Below, one piece after another: positions 53,462 to 61,735 of a stretch of 62,746 nucleotides of DNA (the stretch's first letter is position 1; each line of letters begins with the position of its first letter). The position numbers and the translations under genes are program-made. The notes under the pieces are model-generated. The model was not told the origin of the DNA. It worked only from the letters and a program-made list of their open reading frames with translations, and made no database searches. This stretch comes from an uncultured Roseobacter sp. (GTDB taxonomy: Bacteria > Pseudomonadota > Alphaproteobacteria > Rhodobacterales > Rhodobacteraceae): assembly GCA_913054455.1 (NCBI GenBank), contig CAJXIL010000003.1:1-62746 (forward strand). The letters are read 5' to 3'.

Positions 53462-54496
53462 TCATGCCGTGCCTCCCACCTGGTCCTGACGGTATTCTGT
53501 GCCATCAATCCACATGCGGTGGAGCAAGACGGCGAGTTTACGGGCTACCGCGACCACCGCGCGACGGCGGCCTTTGGTGCGGATTAATCGCATGCCCCAT
53601 GATTTGATCTGTGAGCCAGCCATCGTTCGCATCAGCAACGCATTTGCCGCAGCATACAATGTTGCGCGGACATCTCGATCTCCCGCTTTCGATATACGAC
53701 CGGGATTATCGTGTTCCCCAGACTGATAGCGTCGTGGGGTCAGGCCAAAATGCGCGCCAACCGTGCGCGACCGCTTGAAGCGCGTCGGATCATCCACAGC
53801 AGCTTTAAATGTAAGTGACGCAATCGGGCCCACACCTGGAACGGTCATCATCCGCAGGCAAATTTCATCATGGCTAGCGGCGCGTTTGACGCGCCGGTCC
53901 AATTCCAGAAAGTGCTGATAGAGAACCACGCGGGCATCCAAGAGCGGCACCAAGGCATGCGCCAGCACGTCATCCATCTCGATGAGCGGCCGGACAACGC
54001 CATCAAAGCTGCCGTGCTTCACGGTCATAGGGAGGCGGATGCCGAAAATCTTCAACAGCCCACGGACTTCATTGGCGAGATCCATCGTCTTCTTCAGCAA
54101 CGCCTTACGTGTGCTCAGTAGGGCGCGAACGCCATGCGCTTCGCGGCTCTTCATATGAACTGGACTGAACCAGCCCGTGCGCAAGACCTGAGCAATGCCC
54201 CGCGCGTCAGTCCTATCGGTTTTATTGCGCATCGCCGACAGCGCAGCATTCACCTGTCGGGCCTCCATACACACGACATCAAAACCTTCCGCTTTCAGGC
54301 CATGAAACAGATGTTGGCTCATGGTGCCCGCTTCAAAGCCGACCCGTTCAATCGGATGAGGAAAACTGGCAAGGCACACAGCGATATCGCTGACCTCACA
54401 CGGCAACTCACGCTCCAAAAGCACCGTCCCTTTGGCATCAACGATGCAAAGGGCGCACGACCGCAGCGACACATCTAAACCAGCATAATAGTCCAT
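53462..54496 (-). CDS. IS110-family transposase (DEDD recombinase)
   Basis: A 344-residue transposase with the N-terminal RuvC-like DEDD domain (first Asp in YAGLDVSLRSCALCIVD; Glu in GFEAGTMSQHL; Asp pair in RNKTDRTDARGIAQVLR) and the C-terminal Tnp domain with MTVPGVGPIASLTFKAAVDDP, HFGLTPRRYQSGEHDNPGRISKAGD and the catalytic Ser region. Full length and open, so possibly active. IS110 ends are short and irregular and were not delimited here. The non-coding DNA upstream of its start could encode a bridge RNA. Confidence 0.92.
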   Translation of the reverse strand: MDYYAGLDVSLRSCALCIVDAKGTVLLERELPCEVSDIAVCLASFPHPIERVGFEAGTMSQHLFHGLKAEGFDVVCMEARQVNAALSAMRNKTDRTDARGIAQVLRTGWFSPVHMKSREAHGVRALLSTRKALLKKTMDLANEVRGLLKIFGIRLPMTVKHGSFDGVVRPLIEMDDVLAHALVPLLDARVVLYQHFLELDRRVKRAASHDEICLRMMTVPGVGPIASLTFKAAVDDPTRFKRSRTVGAHFGLTPRRYQSGEHDNPGRISKAGDRDVRATLYAAANALLMRTMAGSQIKSWGMRLIRTKGRRRAVVAVARKLAVLLHRMWIDGTEYRQDQVGGTA

Positions 54497-54640
54497 CTTC
54501 TGTCTCCCTTGTTCACAGCTATCCTGTGATCCTATGGGAGCTCGACCTCAGAACAGAGGGCAGCCCAATTACGCATGCTTTGGGCTGAGAGCAGCCATTC
54601 ACAACCTGCATGGTTCGGGGCTACTCTCGCATACAGTCCG
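54497..54640 (-). ncRNA. Candidate IS110 bridge RNA region
   Basis: Non-coding DNA directly upstream of the IS110 transposase, where IS110-group elements encode their bridge RNA. It has a perfect 8-bp hairpin, CAGCCCAA (54561-54568) / TTGGGCTG (54580-54587), with an 11-nt loop, and a smaller one, CACAG/CTGTG (about 54513-54527). Placement and structure fit; guide loops were not matched to flanking target DNA, and the limits are approximate. Confidence 0.4.
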
Positions 54641-54959
54641 CAACGTCGGCTATGCGCAGATTGCTGCCTTTGCAAAATCTGCCTTTTGACCTAGGAATAT
54701 AGCCTGTGACCGCTCCGGTACCGTATGAAAGCGGACATTGCGAACTCCATGTCGCAAATTCACTGGTCGGACGGTGGCTAGGCGGACATTGCTACACTTA
54801 AAGAACTGAGCCGCAATGACTTCTCCCAGTCCGACACAGACAGCAGTTCTCAAAAATGTGACCTTTTCTTTTCGACCTATTAAGATTGTCGGTTTTTTTG
54901 TCAGGGCAGTTCCTTGGGTCTTTAGATTCGATAAGGGATTTTGCTGCAAAGCTCTCAAG
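54641..54959. other. Gene-free interval with repeat-like DNA
   Basis: Contains two close copies of gcggacattg (around 54735 and 54773) and ctatgcgcag...cctttgcaaa (54650-54676), similar to parts of the gap at 48484-48791. Open frames on both strands here lack ribosome sites and look like repeat translations. Confidence 0.5.
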
Positions 54960-55268
54960 ATGAAAGTTTCCGTTTCAGATGCAGCACTCATGATGATCGC
55001 CACGGCCATTGTGATCTGTTCACCAATCTTGCCGCTGTTTATGCAGGCACGCCCACAAGTTGGAGACATCGCACTGGTTGTTGCGTCTCCTTGGGGAGAT
55101 GCCGCATGGATTGCCAACAAGGCCGGCGTGCAAGAAGTGGCACCAGAGCGCGCCCCCTTGGGTGTTCTGGTTGCTCTGGAAAGTCCTGAAAGCGTTTCCC
55201 AGCTTTACGCGCATGGTGCTTGGCTGGTGATTGATGGTGAAAGAGTCTTAGAAATATGCGCAATATGA
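54960..55268 (+). CDS. Small membrane-anchored hypothetical protein coupled to chemoreceptor
   Basis: A 102-residue protein I do not recognise. An N-terminal hydrophobic helix (about 8-30, [18 protein letters not shown]) could be a signal anchor; the rest is a compact domain ([50 protein letters not shown]) that would be periplasmic. Its TGA overlaps an ATG of the chemoreceptor gene (ATGA at 55265), so the two are translationally coupled. This arrangement suggests a ligand-binding or accessory partner of the receptor, but that is inference. An upstream extension to 54816 is open but lacks support. Confidence 0.7.
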   Translation: MKVSVSDAALMMIATAIVICSPILPLFMQARPQVGDIALVVASPWGDAAWIANKAGVQEVAPERAPLGVLVALESPESVSQLYAHGAWLVIDGERVLEICAI

Positions 55269-56833
55269 AACCCTCCGGGGACAAATCGAGTTCCGTCAAC
55301 GGGATCTTTGCAAACGAACGTAGCATTCAGCAAATCACCAGTTGGCTCTTGGTGCCAGGCCCGGCAGTTGCCGCACTCTACCTGAATGGCAATGGCAATT
55401 GGTGGGTCTTTGCGGGTTTCAGCATGGTGCTAGGTGTTCTTACCTATGTGTCAAAGGCTCTGCCTCCCTCAACAAGAGACTACTTGTTGAGTTTCAGCTT
55501 TGTGGCCCACTGTATCTTGCTGACAGCATCGCTGAGTGGCCATGCTTGGCAGCTAGATGCCCATATGATGTTCTTTGCGGCTCTTGCCATTGTCTCAACC
55601 TTAGCAAATCCTAGGGCATTGATCTTTGCAACTGTCTTGATCGCGCTGCACCACATTTCCTTTAGCGTTCTGTTGCCCAAGATGGTGTACCCCAGTGGTG
55701 ATTTGATGGCGAACCTGCAGCGCACCGTTTTGCACGCAGGTATTGTTTTGCTGGAAGCGGGCGTTTTGTTGCTTAGCATGCTCAAAAGTATCGCGGCCGA
55801 TGCTGAGCTTAAACACCAGCAAGAAGAAGCAAGCGCGCAGACCCTTGTTGCTGAAGAAGCGCAGGCAAAGGCCACCAAAAGCCAGCAAGATGCTGAACAT
55901 GTGGTGAAAACTGTAGGGTCACATCTGGGCGAGATGGCACGTGGCCGGTTGGATTGCGCGATCAGTGGGAGTTTTCCGGGTGAATACGAAGAGCTACGCA
56001 CGAACTTCAACGCAGCGGTGGCCTCGCTGAAAGACACTATGAAACAGGTGGTTGGGGCAAGTGAGAGCATTAAAAACGGGGCCACTGAAGTCAGCCAAGC
56101 CTCGGATGATCTGTCGCATCGGACCGAAAGTCAGGCCGCCACGCTGGAAGAGACGGCCGCAGCCTTGGAAGAAATGACAGTCTCGGTGAAATCTGCTGCA
56201 GATGGTGCCCGCAATGTTGAAAACACCATGGATGAGGCCCGTAAGGAAGCCGAAAGCAGCGGTGAAATTGTCACCAAGGCGGTTGCAGCGATGTCAACAA
56301 TTGAGAGTTCCTCTGATAAGATTGCGCAGATCATTGGTGTTATTGATGACATCGCTTTCCAGACCAACCTTTTGGCCTTGAACGCTGGTGTTGAAGCTGC
56401 GCGTGCTGGAGAAGCAGGCAAAGGGTTTGCGGTTGTTGCTTCCGAAGTACGCGGATTGGCGCAGCGCTCTGCCGATGCAGCGACTGAGATTAAGGTGCTA
56501 ATCACCGAGAGTTCAAAGCAAGTTGAGCAGGGCGTTACCCTGGTTGGCGATGCCGGAAAATCCATCGACACCATTGTCAGAAGGGTGAACGAAATTTCAA
56601 AACTGATTTCAGACATTGCCAATGGCGCGGTTGAGCAATCAACGGGCCTAGGGGAAATCAACACCGGTGTTAGCCAGCTGGACAATGTGACCCAACAAAA
56701 CGCCGCAATGGTGGAACAGGCGACTGCCGCTGGCCACATGTTGCAGGCAGATGCAACCAAACTTTCCGGCTTGATGGCACGGTTTGAATTGGATCAACAA
56801 ACTTCGGTGACGCCTAGCAGCGCTGCTGCTTAG
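55256..56833 (+). CDS. Methyl-accepting chemotaxis protein with multi-TM N-terminal sensor
   Basis: 525 residues. Instead of a periplasmic loop the N-terminus is an integral-membrane module of about six TM segments (about 20-175) with conserved-looking charged and His residues ([31 protein letters not shown]). A HAMP-like linker follows ([38 protein letters not shown]), then the signalling domain with tip [22 protein letters not shown]. The membrane module could sense a membrane-soluble or redox-related signal. Starts at ATG 55256 or at ATG 55265; the latter overlaps the stop of the preceding small gene. Confidence 0.9.
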   Translation: MRNMKPSGDKSSSVNGIFANERSIQQITSWLLVPGPAVAALYLNGNGNWWVFAGFSMVLGVLTYVSKALPPSTRDYLLSFSFVAHCILLTASLSGHAWQLDAHMMFFAALAIVSTLANPRALIFATVLIALHHISFSVLLPKMVYPSGDLMANLQRTVLHAGIVLLEAGVLLLSMLKSIAADAELKHQQEEASAQTLVAEEAQAKATKSQQDAEHVVKTVGSHLGEMARGRLDCAISGSFPGEYEELRTNFNAAVASLKDTMKQVVGASESIKNGATEVSQASDDLSHRTESQAATLEETAAALEEMTVSVKSAADGARNVENTMDEARKEAESSGEIVTKAVAAMSTIESSSDKIAQIIGVIDDIAFQTNLLALNAGVEAARAGEAGKGFAVVASEVRGLAQRSADAATEIKVLITESSKQVEQGVTLVGDAGKSIDTIVRRVNEISKLISDIANGAVEQSTGLGEINTGVSQLDNVTQQNAAMVEQATAAGHMLQADATKLSGLMARFELDQQTSVTPSSAAA

Positions 56834-57350
56834 GGCAGAGAAAAAAACTGCAATAGGGCACCTGGCCTTACTACTAGGTTCCTGATTGTGTTTTTACGGG
56901 GATCCGTAGCAAACCATTGCCGCTACGATTTGAATTCACAAAAAGCGGTTACTGCGTATCGCAGCCATTGGTTGGAGGTGCGGCATTTCTTTGGACGGCT
57001 ATTACCCGTTGAATGGCAGCTTCGGTAAGTTAGGCCAGTTTCGTCGGCCTCTCTGCATAGCCGAAGCTACGCCAAGCACGAATGTCGTGAAAGGGCTGGG
57101 AGCTGACATCCAGAGCGTCGACGCAACTCAAACACAAAGCGAATATACCAATCACTTCACACTTCCCTTTTAAGTGAAACGCTTGAGAATTTTTGTGTCA
57201 CTGGCATTTCACCCTTTCAAAATCGCCAAATTTTCCTTCTCCCTTTGACTTCTAAGCCTTCCCTAACTATTTTAGCTGGATGATCAACGCACTCAACCAC
57301 AACGCGTCCGAAAGAATATCTGCCTAAGTCAGATATTAACCCACTTTTGT
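56834..57350. other. Gene-free interval (517 bp)
   Basis: No gene. Includes gggctgggagctgacatccag near 57095, resembling the gctgacatccgg at 48532. A small hairpin CCCAC-TTTT-GTGGG (57340-57353) overlaps the first bases of the tRNA-like sequence. Confidence 0.5.
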
Positions 57351-57446
57351 GGGAGGGCGCAGGTGCGGCGGTCGGGTTTATACCCCTTCATTGTCGGCAG
57401 CAGATTACTGTGACACGTCAGGGTTCGAATCCCTGCCCTCCTACCA
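57351..57446 (+). tRNA. tRNA-like sequence of 96 nt, identity unclear
   Basis: The 3' part is a canonical T arm, CAGGG-TTCGAAT-CCCTG, followed by CCCTCCT, A and CCA. The 5' end GGGAGGG pairs with CCCTCCT (one G-U), and an 8/4 acceptor/T-arm split is also possible. Between them lies a long potential variable-arm-like hairpin (TGTCG...CAG / CTG...GACA, about 57391-57415) and GGG-TTTATAC-CCC, which could be a short anticodon arm with TAT; I cannot fold a normal D arm or a full 5-bp anticodon stem. Options are an unusual class II or allo-tRNA-like gene, a decayed tRNA, or a reconstructed attachment site. It lies 22 bp before an AAA+ gene. Confidence 0.5.
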
Positions 57447-57467
57447 TTTTCAATGTAGGAGATTGAA

Positions 57468-58916
57468 ATGACGGACGACGAATCCACCAATTTCTTTTTG
57501 GAAACACTGAATTCCAGTGCTTCCTCCAGCATCCGTGAGGAGGATAGCGATGGTACCTCCGCCCCCTCCCCGTCAGACGACCCCAAATGGCAGGCATTGA
57601 TCAGTCACTGGGCGAACGGCAGCCCTAACGACGCAGGTTGGCTAGGTGAGCTATTCAGTAACACTCCCCATGAGCTTCTCTCTGAGCTACAAACCCGTCT
57701 TCTGATCTCGGCCTCCGATCAGCAAATTCTATCGGAGCACACAGCGAGAAAAGCAAGGCGCGAGACCTCTTCCCGACGGGAGGCTGAAAGACTTGTCGGT
57801 GTAAAAAATGATCCGCATTCAGAGACCTTGGCCATCGAAGTGACTGGTTGGATTTCCTCCTCACATAGCACAGAGGCCTTCTATGAAACCGTCCAACAAC
57901 TTTTAAGAAAACTGCCTGTTGAAGATCTTCGCCAGGGGATTGTCGGTCGCCAACCCAGAGATGAATCCGAGGCCGAAGAGATCAAGCACGAATGGCAGGT
58001 AATCCATGCAACGCAAGAGCCGAAAAATGTCACTCACAGCAGTAGCACCCGCTATCTGCTGAAACACAGAAAGTCACTGCCGCGAACCACCCAAAACAAT
58101 ATCAAAGGAAAGCTAGAGAACATTCTCAAGCCTCTTGATTTCTCAAGGGTAACACAAGCACAGCTCCAAGCCGTTGCTAAGCTGGGTGAGAAATTTCCAA
58201 ACGCTGAAAATGCAATCGAACTGATTGGCCGTAATCTACGTCGCCGATGGCAATATGGTGACGACCGGGTCCATCTTCGCCCAATGATCTTAACGGGCGA
58301 ACCTGGTACAGGAAAAACTAGGCTGTGCCGAGAGATTGGCAAAATTCTTAATGTGCATGTAGCCATCACTACCGTTGCTGGTCATTCTGACTCTCAGATT
58401 TTTGGCGTTTCTGGGGGATGGAGCTCAGCATCTCCGTCCATCATGACTACAGCAATCTCAGACTCTGTCTCCATGAATCCTCTGATCATGGTAGACGAAG
58501 TCGACAAAGTGAGGCCATCGCACAATGGAGATGTCTGGGCGGAGTTTTTGGGCTTGCTAGAACCGATTGAAGCGCAGACATATTACGAACGCTTCTTGGC
58601 GACGAACGTAGATGCTAGTGGCATCTCTTGGGTGTTCACCGCAAATGATGTCACCTTGATTCCCCAGCCATTTCTATCTCGTTGTACTGTTTGCCGGATC
58701 GACCCCCCGCTTCCTACTCAGATTCGTGTCATCATTAGGAGCTTAATCTCAGACTATGCGCAGGATCTTGGCATCGACCAACGCTTCCTCCCCGTGATGT
58801 CAGAAGATTTTGAGCAGCTTGAAGAAAGTTGGCCAAGACATCGCTCAGTCCGAATCCTTTCTGAGCTCTTGAAGCTGCTGCTGGATGACCGTCAAAGTTT
58901 TTTCGGGAAAGCTTAA
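57468..58916 (+). CDS. Lon-like AAA+ ATPase without protease domain
   Basis: 482 residues. The N-terminal ~210 residues are Ser/Glu-rich and helical, with no family I recognise. The C-terminal AAA+ domain has Walker A GEPGTGKT (277-284), Walker B LIMVDEVDK (339-347), a sensor-1 Asn in WVFTAND and an Arg-containing FLSRC. The loop GHSDSQIFGVSGGWSSASPS resembles that of Lon AAA modules, but no peptidase domain follows. Codon use is less GC-rich than the metabolic genes. GGAG precedes ATG 57468. Together with the resolvase and the tRNA-like sequence it suggests an acquired cassette; a defence or regulatory role is possible but unproven. Confidence 0.82.
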   Translation: MTDDESTNFFLETLNSSASSSIREEDSDGTSAPSPSDDPKWQALISHWANGSPNDAGWLGELFSNTPHELLSELQTRLLISASDQQILSEHTARKARRETSSRREAERLVGVKNDPHSETLAIEVTGWISSSHSTEAFYETVQQLLRKLPVEDLRQGIVGRQPRDESEAEEIKHEWQVIHATQEPKNVTHSSSTRYLLKHRKSLPRTTQNNIKGKLENILKPLDFSRVTQAQLQAVAKLGEKFPNAENAIELIGRNLRRRWQYGDDRVHLRPMILTGEPGTGKTRLCREIGKILNVHVAITTVAGHSDSQIFGVSGGWSSASPSIMTTAISDSVSMNPLIMVDEVDKVRPSHNGDVWAEFLGLLEPIEAQTYYERFLATNVDASGISWVFTANDVTLIPQPFLSRCTVCRIDPPLPTQIRVIIRSLISDYAQDLGIDQRFLPVMSEDFEQLEESWPRHRSVRILSELLKLLLDDRQSFFGKA

Positions 58917-59133
58917 CCAATTGATAGAGAAAAACGTCGCTCACTTTTTTGATGGAGAAAACCTATAGAAGGTCAGCGAAACAAAAATCACTCACCTCAA
59001 ATGCGCTTCTCAATACGGTACACCCGTGCGATAACTCTTCAAAACAACACAAACCCTATCATTAGGGTCAATTTAAAATTGATATACACCTTTATCATTT
59101 ACATTCAAGCCCAAATCATAAGGGAAGATAAAA

Positions 59134-59703
59134 GTGGCAAAACTTGGATATAGACGGGTCTCAACAAAAAGCCAATCCACAGAACGTCAAGAACTACCAA
59201 GCGACATATCCCCGAAAAATATCTACGAAGAGAAGGTATCAGGAGGAAGCAGGTATGATCGCCCAGAGCTAACAGAACTGCTAAGGCGGATCGAACCTGG
59301 AGACGAGGTCTATGTATACAGCATCGACCGCCTCGCTAGATCCCTTACAGACCTGAGCAACATCGTAGATGAAATCGTTGATAAATCCTCTTCTGTGCAT
59401 TTTCTGAAAGAAAAATTGACTTTCTCTGCGGGCACTGACGATTTCGCTGGCCGCCTCATGATGCAAGTGCTCGGTGCAATCGCTGAATTTGAACGGAACT
59501 TGATCCGCCAACGGCAACGCGAAGGGATCGAAAAAGCCAAAACCGCTGGAAAATACAAAGGTAAGCCTAGAACCATTGATCGGGAAGCCATTGCACAAAT
59601 GCTAACAGCGGGAGTAACTCCAACACAGATAGCAAAACTGGCCAAAGTTGGGGTCGCTTCTGTGTACCGTATCCGCAAAGAGTTGGCCGAGGCGCCTTCG
59701 TAA
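59134..59703 (+). CDS. Small serine recombinase (resolvase/invertase family)
   Basis: A 189-residue serine recombinase. The catalytic Ser is in YRRVSTKSQSTERQ, with the Arg-rich active-site segment YSIDRLARSLTDL and the E-helix region GAIAEFERNLIRQRQREGIEKAK. A C-terminal HTH (QMLTAGVTPTQIAKLAKVGVASVYRIRKEL) matches the Hin/Tn3 resolvase type. Starts at GTG 59134 with AGGGA upstream. The AT-rich DNA before it (58917-59133) may hold its crossover sites. Confidence 0.92.
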   Translation: MAKLGYRRVSTKSQSTERQELPSDISPKNIYEEKVSGGSRYDRPELTELLRRIEPGDEVYVYSIDRLARSLTDLSNIVDEIVDKSSSVHFLKEKLTFSAGTDDFAGRLMMQVLGAIAEFERNLIRQRQREGIEKAKTAGKYKGKPRTIDREAIAQMLTAGVTPTQIAKLAKVGVASVYRIRKELAEAPS

Positions 59704-59988
59704 CACTCTCTCTGCTTGACGTTCACTACATTTAGGGACGAACCTACCAACGCCGGACGTGCCAGATCTTCAGCAGAACGTGAACGGCCCTGACCGGCCT
59801 TTGGGCGACTGGCCAGGTTCTGCGTTGCAGCTTCCCCGAAGCAGCCGTTCGACACATTGTGCAGCATTTTTGTTGGCCTGAGGTCGGCTGAGCGGGACTT
59901 TTCTGCCGTTCGCTGCGAACGCAATATCTCGGGTGTTGCTGAGGCAGCAATATATGAGGATGTTGGCTCTCAGATTTACACTGAGTAA

Positions 59989-60252
59989 TCAGCCAGGAAA
60001 TCTGGCGATAATTTCTCCGCCGTTTTTCGTCTCGAAATGCCCGTCGCTGCGCTCAATCAGAAGTTCGTTGCCACGGCTCGCCAGCCATCGCGTCTGACGT
60101 CGTCCGTCGATCAATCGCATCTGCTTGGTAACGTCGATGATTTCACCACGCTCACCCAAGCACTCAACAGTTTCAATATTTTCCCACACGCAATTGTCTC
60201 CTTTATATTTCCTTGGCACCACCTCGATGGAGGCTATAGAATGATTTAGCAA
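59989..60252 (-). CDS. Small hypothetical protein
   Basis: An 87-residue polar protein with no family I recognise (CVWENIETVECLGERGEIIDVTKQ, GNELLIERSDGHFETKNGGEIIARF). The alternating hydrophobic pattern suggests a small beta-rich domain. It has no ATG; a TTG at 60252 is preceded by AAAGGA at good spacing. No coupled neighbour. Moderately supported as a gene. Confidence 0.5.
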   Translation of the reverse strand: MLNHSIASIEVVPRKYKGDNCVWENIETVECLGERGEIIDVTKQMRLIDGRRQTRWLASRGNELLIERSDGHFETKNGGEIIARFPG

Positions 60253-61062
60253 GTCAAGTCCTTTGATCGCTATCGCGGATTAGCGTCCATCTCCACAAGA
60301 GCGTCGTTGCAACCACTCAGCTTGAGCGCCAAAATAGAGGAGCCGCATTGCAGCAAGAAATAGGGCTGATTTGCTGTCTTGCCTGTTCGCTTCGACTGAG
60401 GCTTCTGGGCGAGCAAAATGCTGCGGAGCGGCGTCTGGCAAAGAGGGCTCGAAGCGGCGGTGCGGCAGCAGGGTCGCAGCGTTTTCGCTCCAGTTCCCAG
60501 CCGCTAGATGACCGCAGCCAGCCCAAAGCAGACCCACCGATCTGTTACAAGGACCGGGTAATGGACCTTCGTTGTAGTCTACGCCAACGGCAGCTTTGCG
60601 TGGATAGGCTCCCATGCGAAGTCGGATCATCGCTTCGAAATGACTCACAATGTTGAACGGTTTCGAGCCCTACGTACCCGACATCGAACCTGCATCCATC
60701 GCGTTCAATTCTGGAAAACCTGCCTTCAATTTGAAGCTGACTGTTTGCGTGAAGACTTTTCTCCAGCGGATACCAGTAGTGCCAGTTATGCAAGCGTCGA
60801 AGAGATGGACTGAAGGCGGGCGTCCGTACAGAAACCATTTTTTGCAATTGGAGTGGTCCGTCACATTGACTTGAGGCGACTCATTTAGTCGTTGATTCTC
60901 AGATACTTCTGGTGTCGACCCATGTTCCAGCGCTGGAGGGTTTATGCGTATGACAGGAGCCTGCCAGAAAATGTTGGGCGAAATCCTAGACATACAAATT
61001 TGTACTGGCCATGTATCAATCGTGTCTTGACGCCGACAGCTCCGCCCGTAAGAAATGTTGCT
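60253..61062. other. Gene-free interval (810 bp)
   Basis: Several short frames on both strands but none with ribosome site or family match. The part 60360-60560 is GC-rich and looks like decayed or repeat-type DNA similar in character to the other gaps here. The right part should carry the promoter of the following small exported protein. Confidence 0.5.
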
Positions 61063-61428
61063 ATGACATGTTTGGCATCCACACTTCGGCTGATTAGAGT
61101 TACTGCTGCATTTGCAGTTATTCTTGTACTAGGTCTGTCTTTGCCATCCGCTGCGCATGCGCTTTCTGGCCATCACGATACTGGAACCATGGTGATGACA
61201 GGCGTCGATTTGAACGATGCCCCCCATGCCTCTCATCACAGCGGTGAGGGCAGTAATCAAAACCCCGCCGAACCTGGAAGCTGTTGTGCTGGCGCCTGTG
61301 TGGCGTTGGATGTGCTGTCGCTGCAACCGAGCCAAGCTTCCCTGCAGTATGAGATCCGTTGGGCTTTAGTGGACGCCAGGCTTCCTTCGTTGGACCTGAT
61401 AACGCTCCTGCGCCCTCCAAAAGCCTGA
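61063..61428 (+). CDS. Small exported His/Cys-rich protein, possible copper-locus gene
   Basis: A 121-residue protein with a signal peptide (TAAFAVILVLGLSLPSAAHAL) and a metal-binding-looking segment: GHHDTGTMVM, HASHHSGEG and CCAGACVAL. It lies upstream of a lipoprotein and a TolC-family gene. Such small His/Cys-rich proteins often open copper-resistance operons, so a periplasmic metal-binding role is plausible, not shown. ATG 61063 has only a weak ribosome site. Confidence 0.65.
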   Translation: MTCLASTLRLIRVTAAFAVILVLGLSLPSAAHALSGHHDTGTMVMTGVDLNDAPHASHHSGEGSNQNPAEPGSCCAGACVALDVLSLQPSQASLQYEIRWALVDARLPSLDLITLLRPPKA

Positions 61429-61510
61429 AATGTTGAACCGCTCTTGCGGTCCTTGAAGCAATCCTGCGCCTCCGCGCTGGATTCTCGCTGACATTTCTTA
61501 GGAAAAACAC

Positions 61511-61735
61511 ATGAAAATTCCATTTCTGGCCGGGGCAAGCGCCCTGTTGCTGGGTGCATGCGCGACCACTCCCGCTGCACTTCCCGAAACCGAGGCATTG
61601 GAACGTGCCGCGGCCCAGTCCGGCCCTTACCGGGCACTGGGATATCAATCGCCATTTGCCGGTTTTGAGCCCCACGAGCCCACAGGGCCAGCGCCCTGGC
61701 GTGGGGTCAATGATGCGCAAGTGGGAGACAATTGA
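61511..61735 (+). CDS. Small lipoprotein
   Basis: A 74-residue protein with a lipobox (LLLGAC, Cys at 17), followed by a Pro-rich mature part (GFEPHEPTGPAPWRGVNDA). Probably a membrane-anchored accessory protein of the following efflux gene; the stop overlaps the next ATG (TGATG at 61733-61737). Confidence 0.75.
   Translation: MKIPFLAGASALLLGACATTPAALPETEALERAAAQSGPYRALGYQSPFAGFEPHEPTGPAPWRGVNDAQVGDN

Noticed and set aside
54650-55120. 156-codon minus-strand frame
   Set aside because: Overlaps the better-supported small membrane protein gene and repeat-like DNA; no domain seen.
57351-57446. tRNA-Sec as the identity of the tRNA-like sequence
   Set aside because: Length is right but there is no TCA anticodon in a proper stem and no 6-bp D stem.
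60280-60648. 122-codon minus-strand frame
   Set aside because: Arg/Ala-rich translation of a GC-rich gap without ribosome site or domain.
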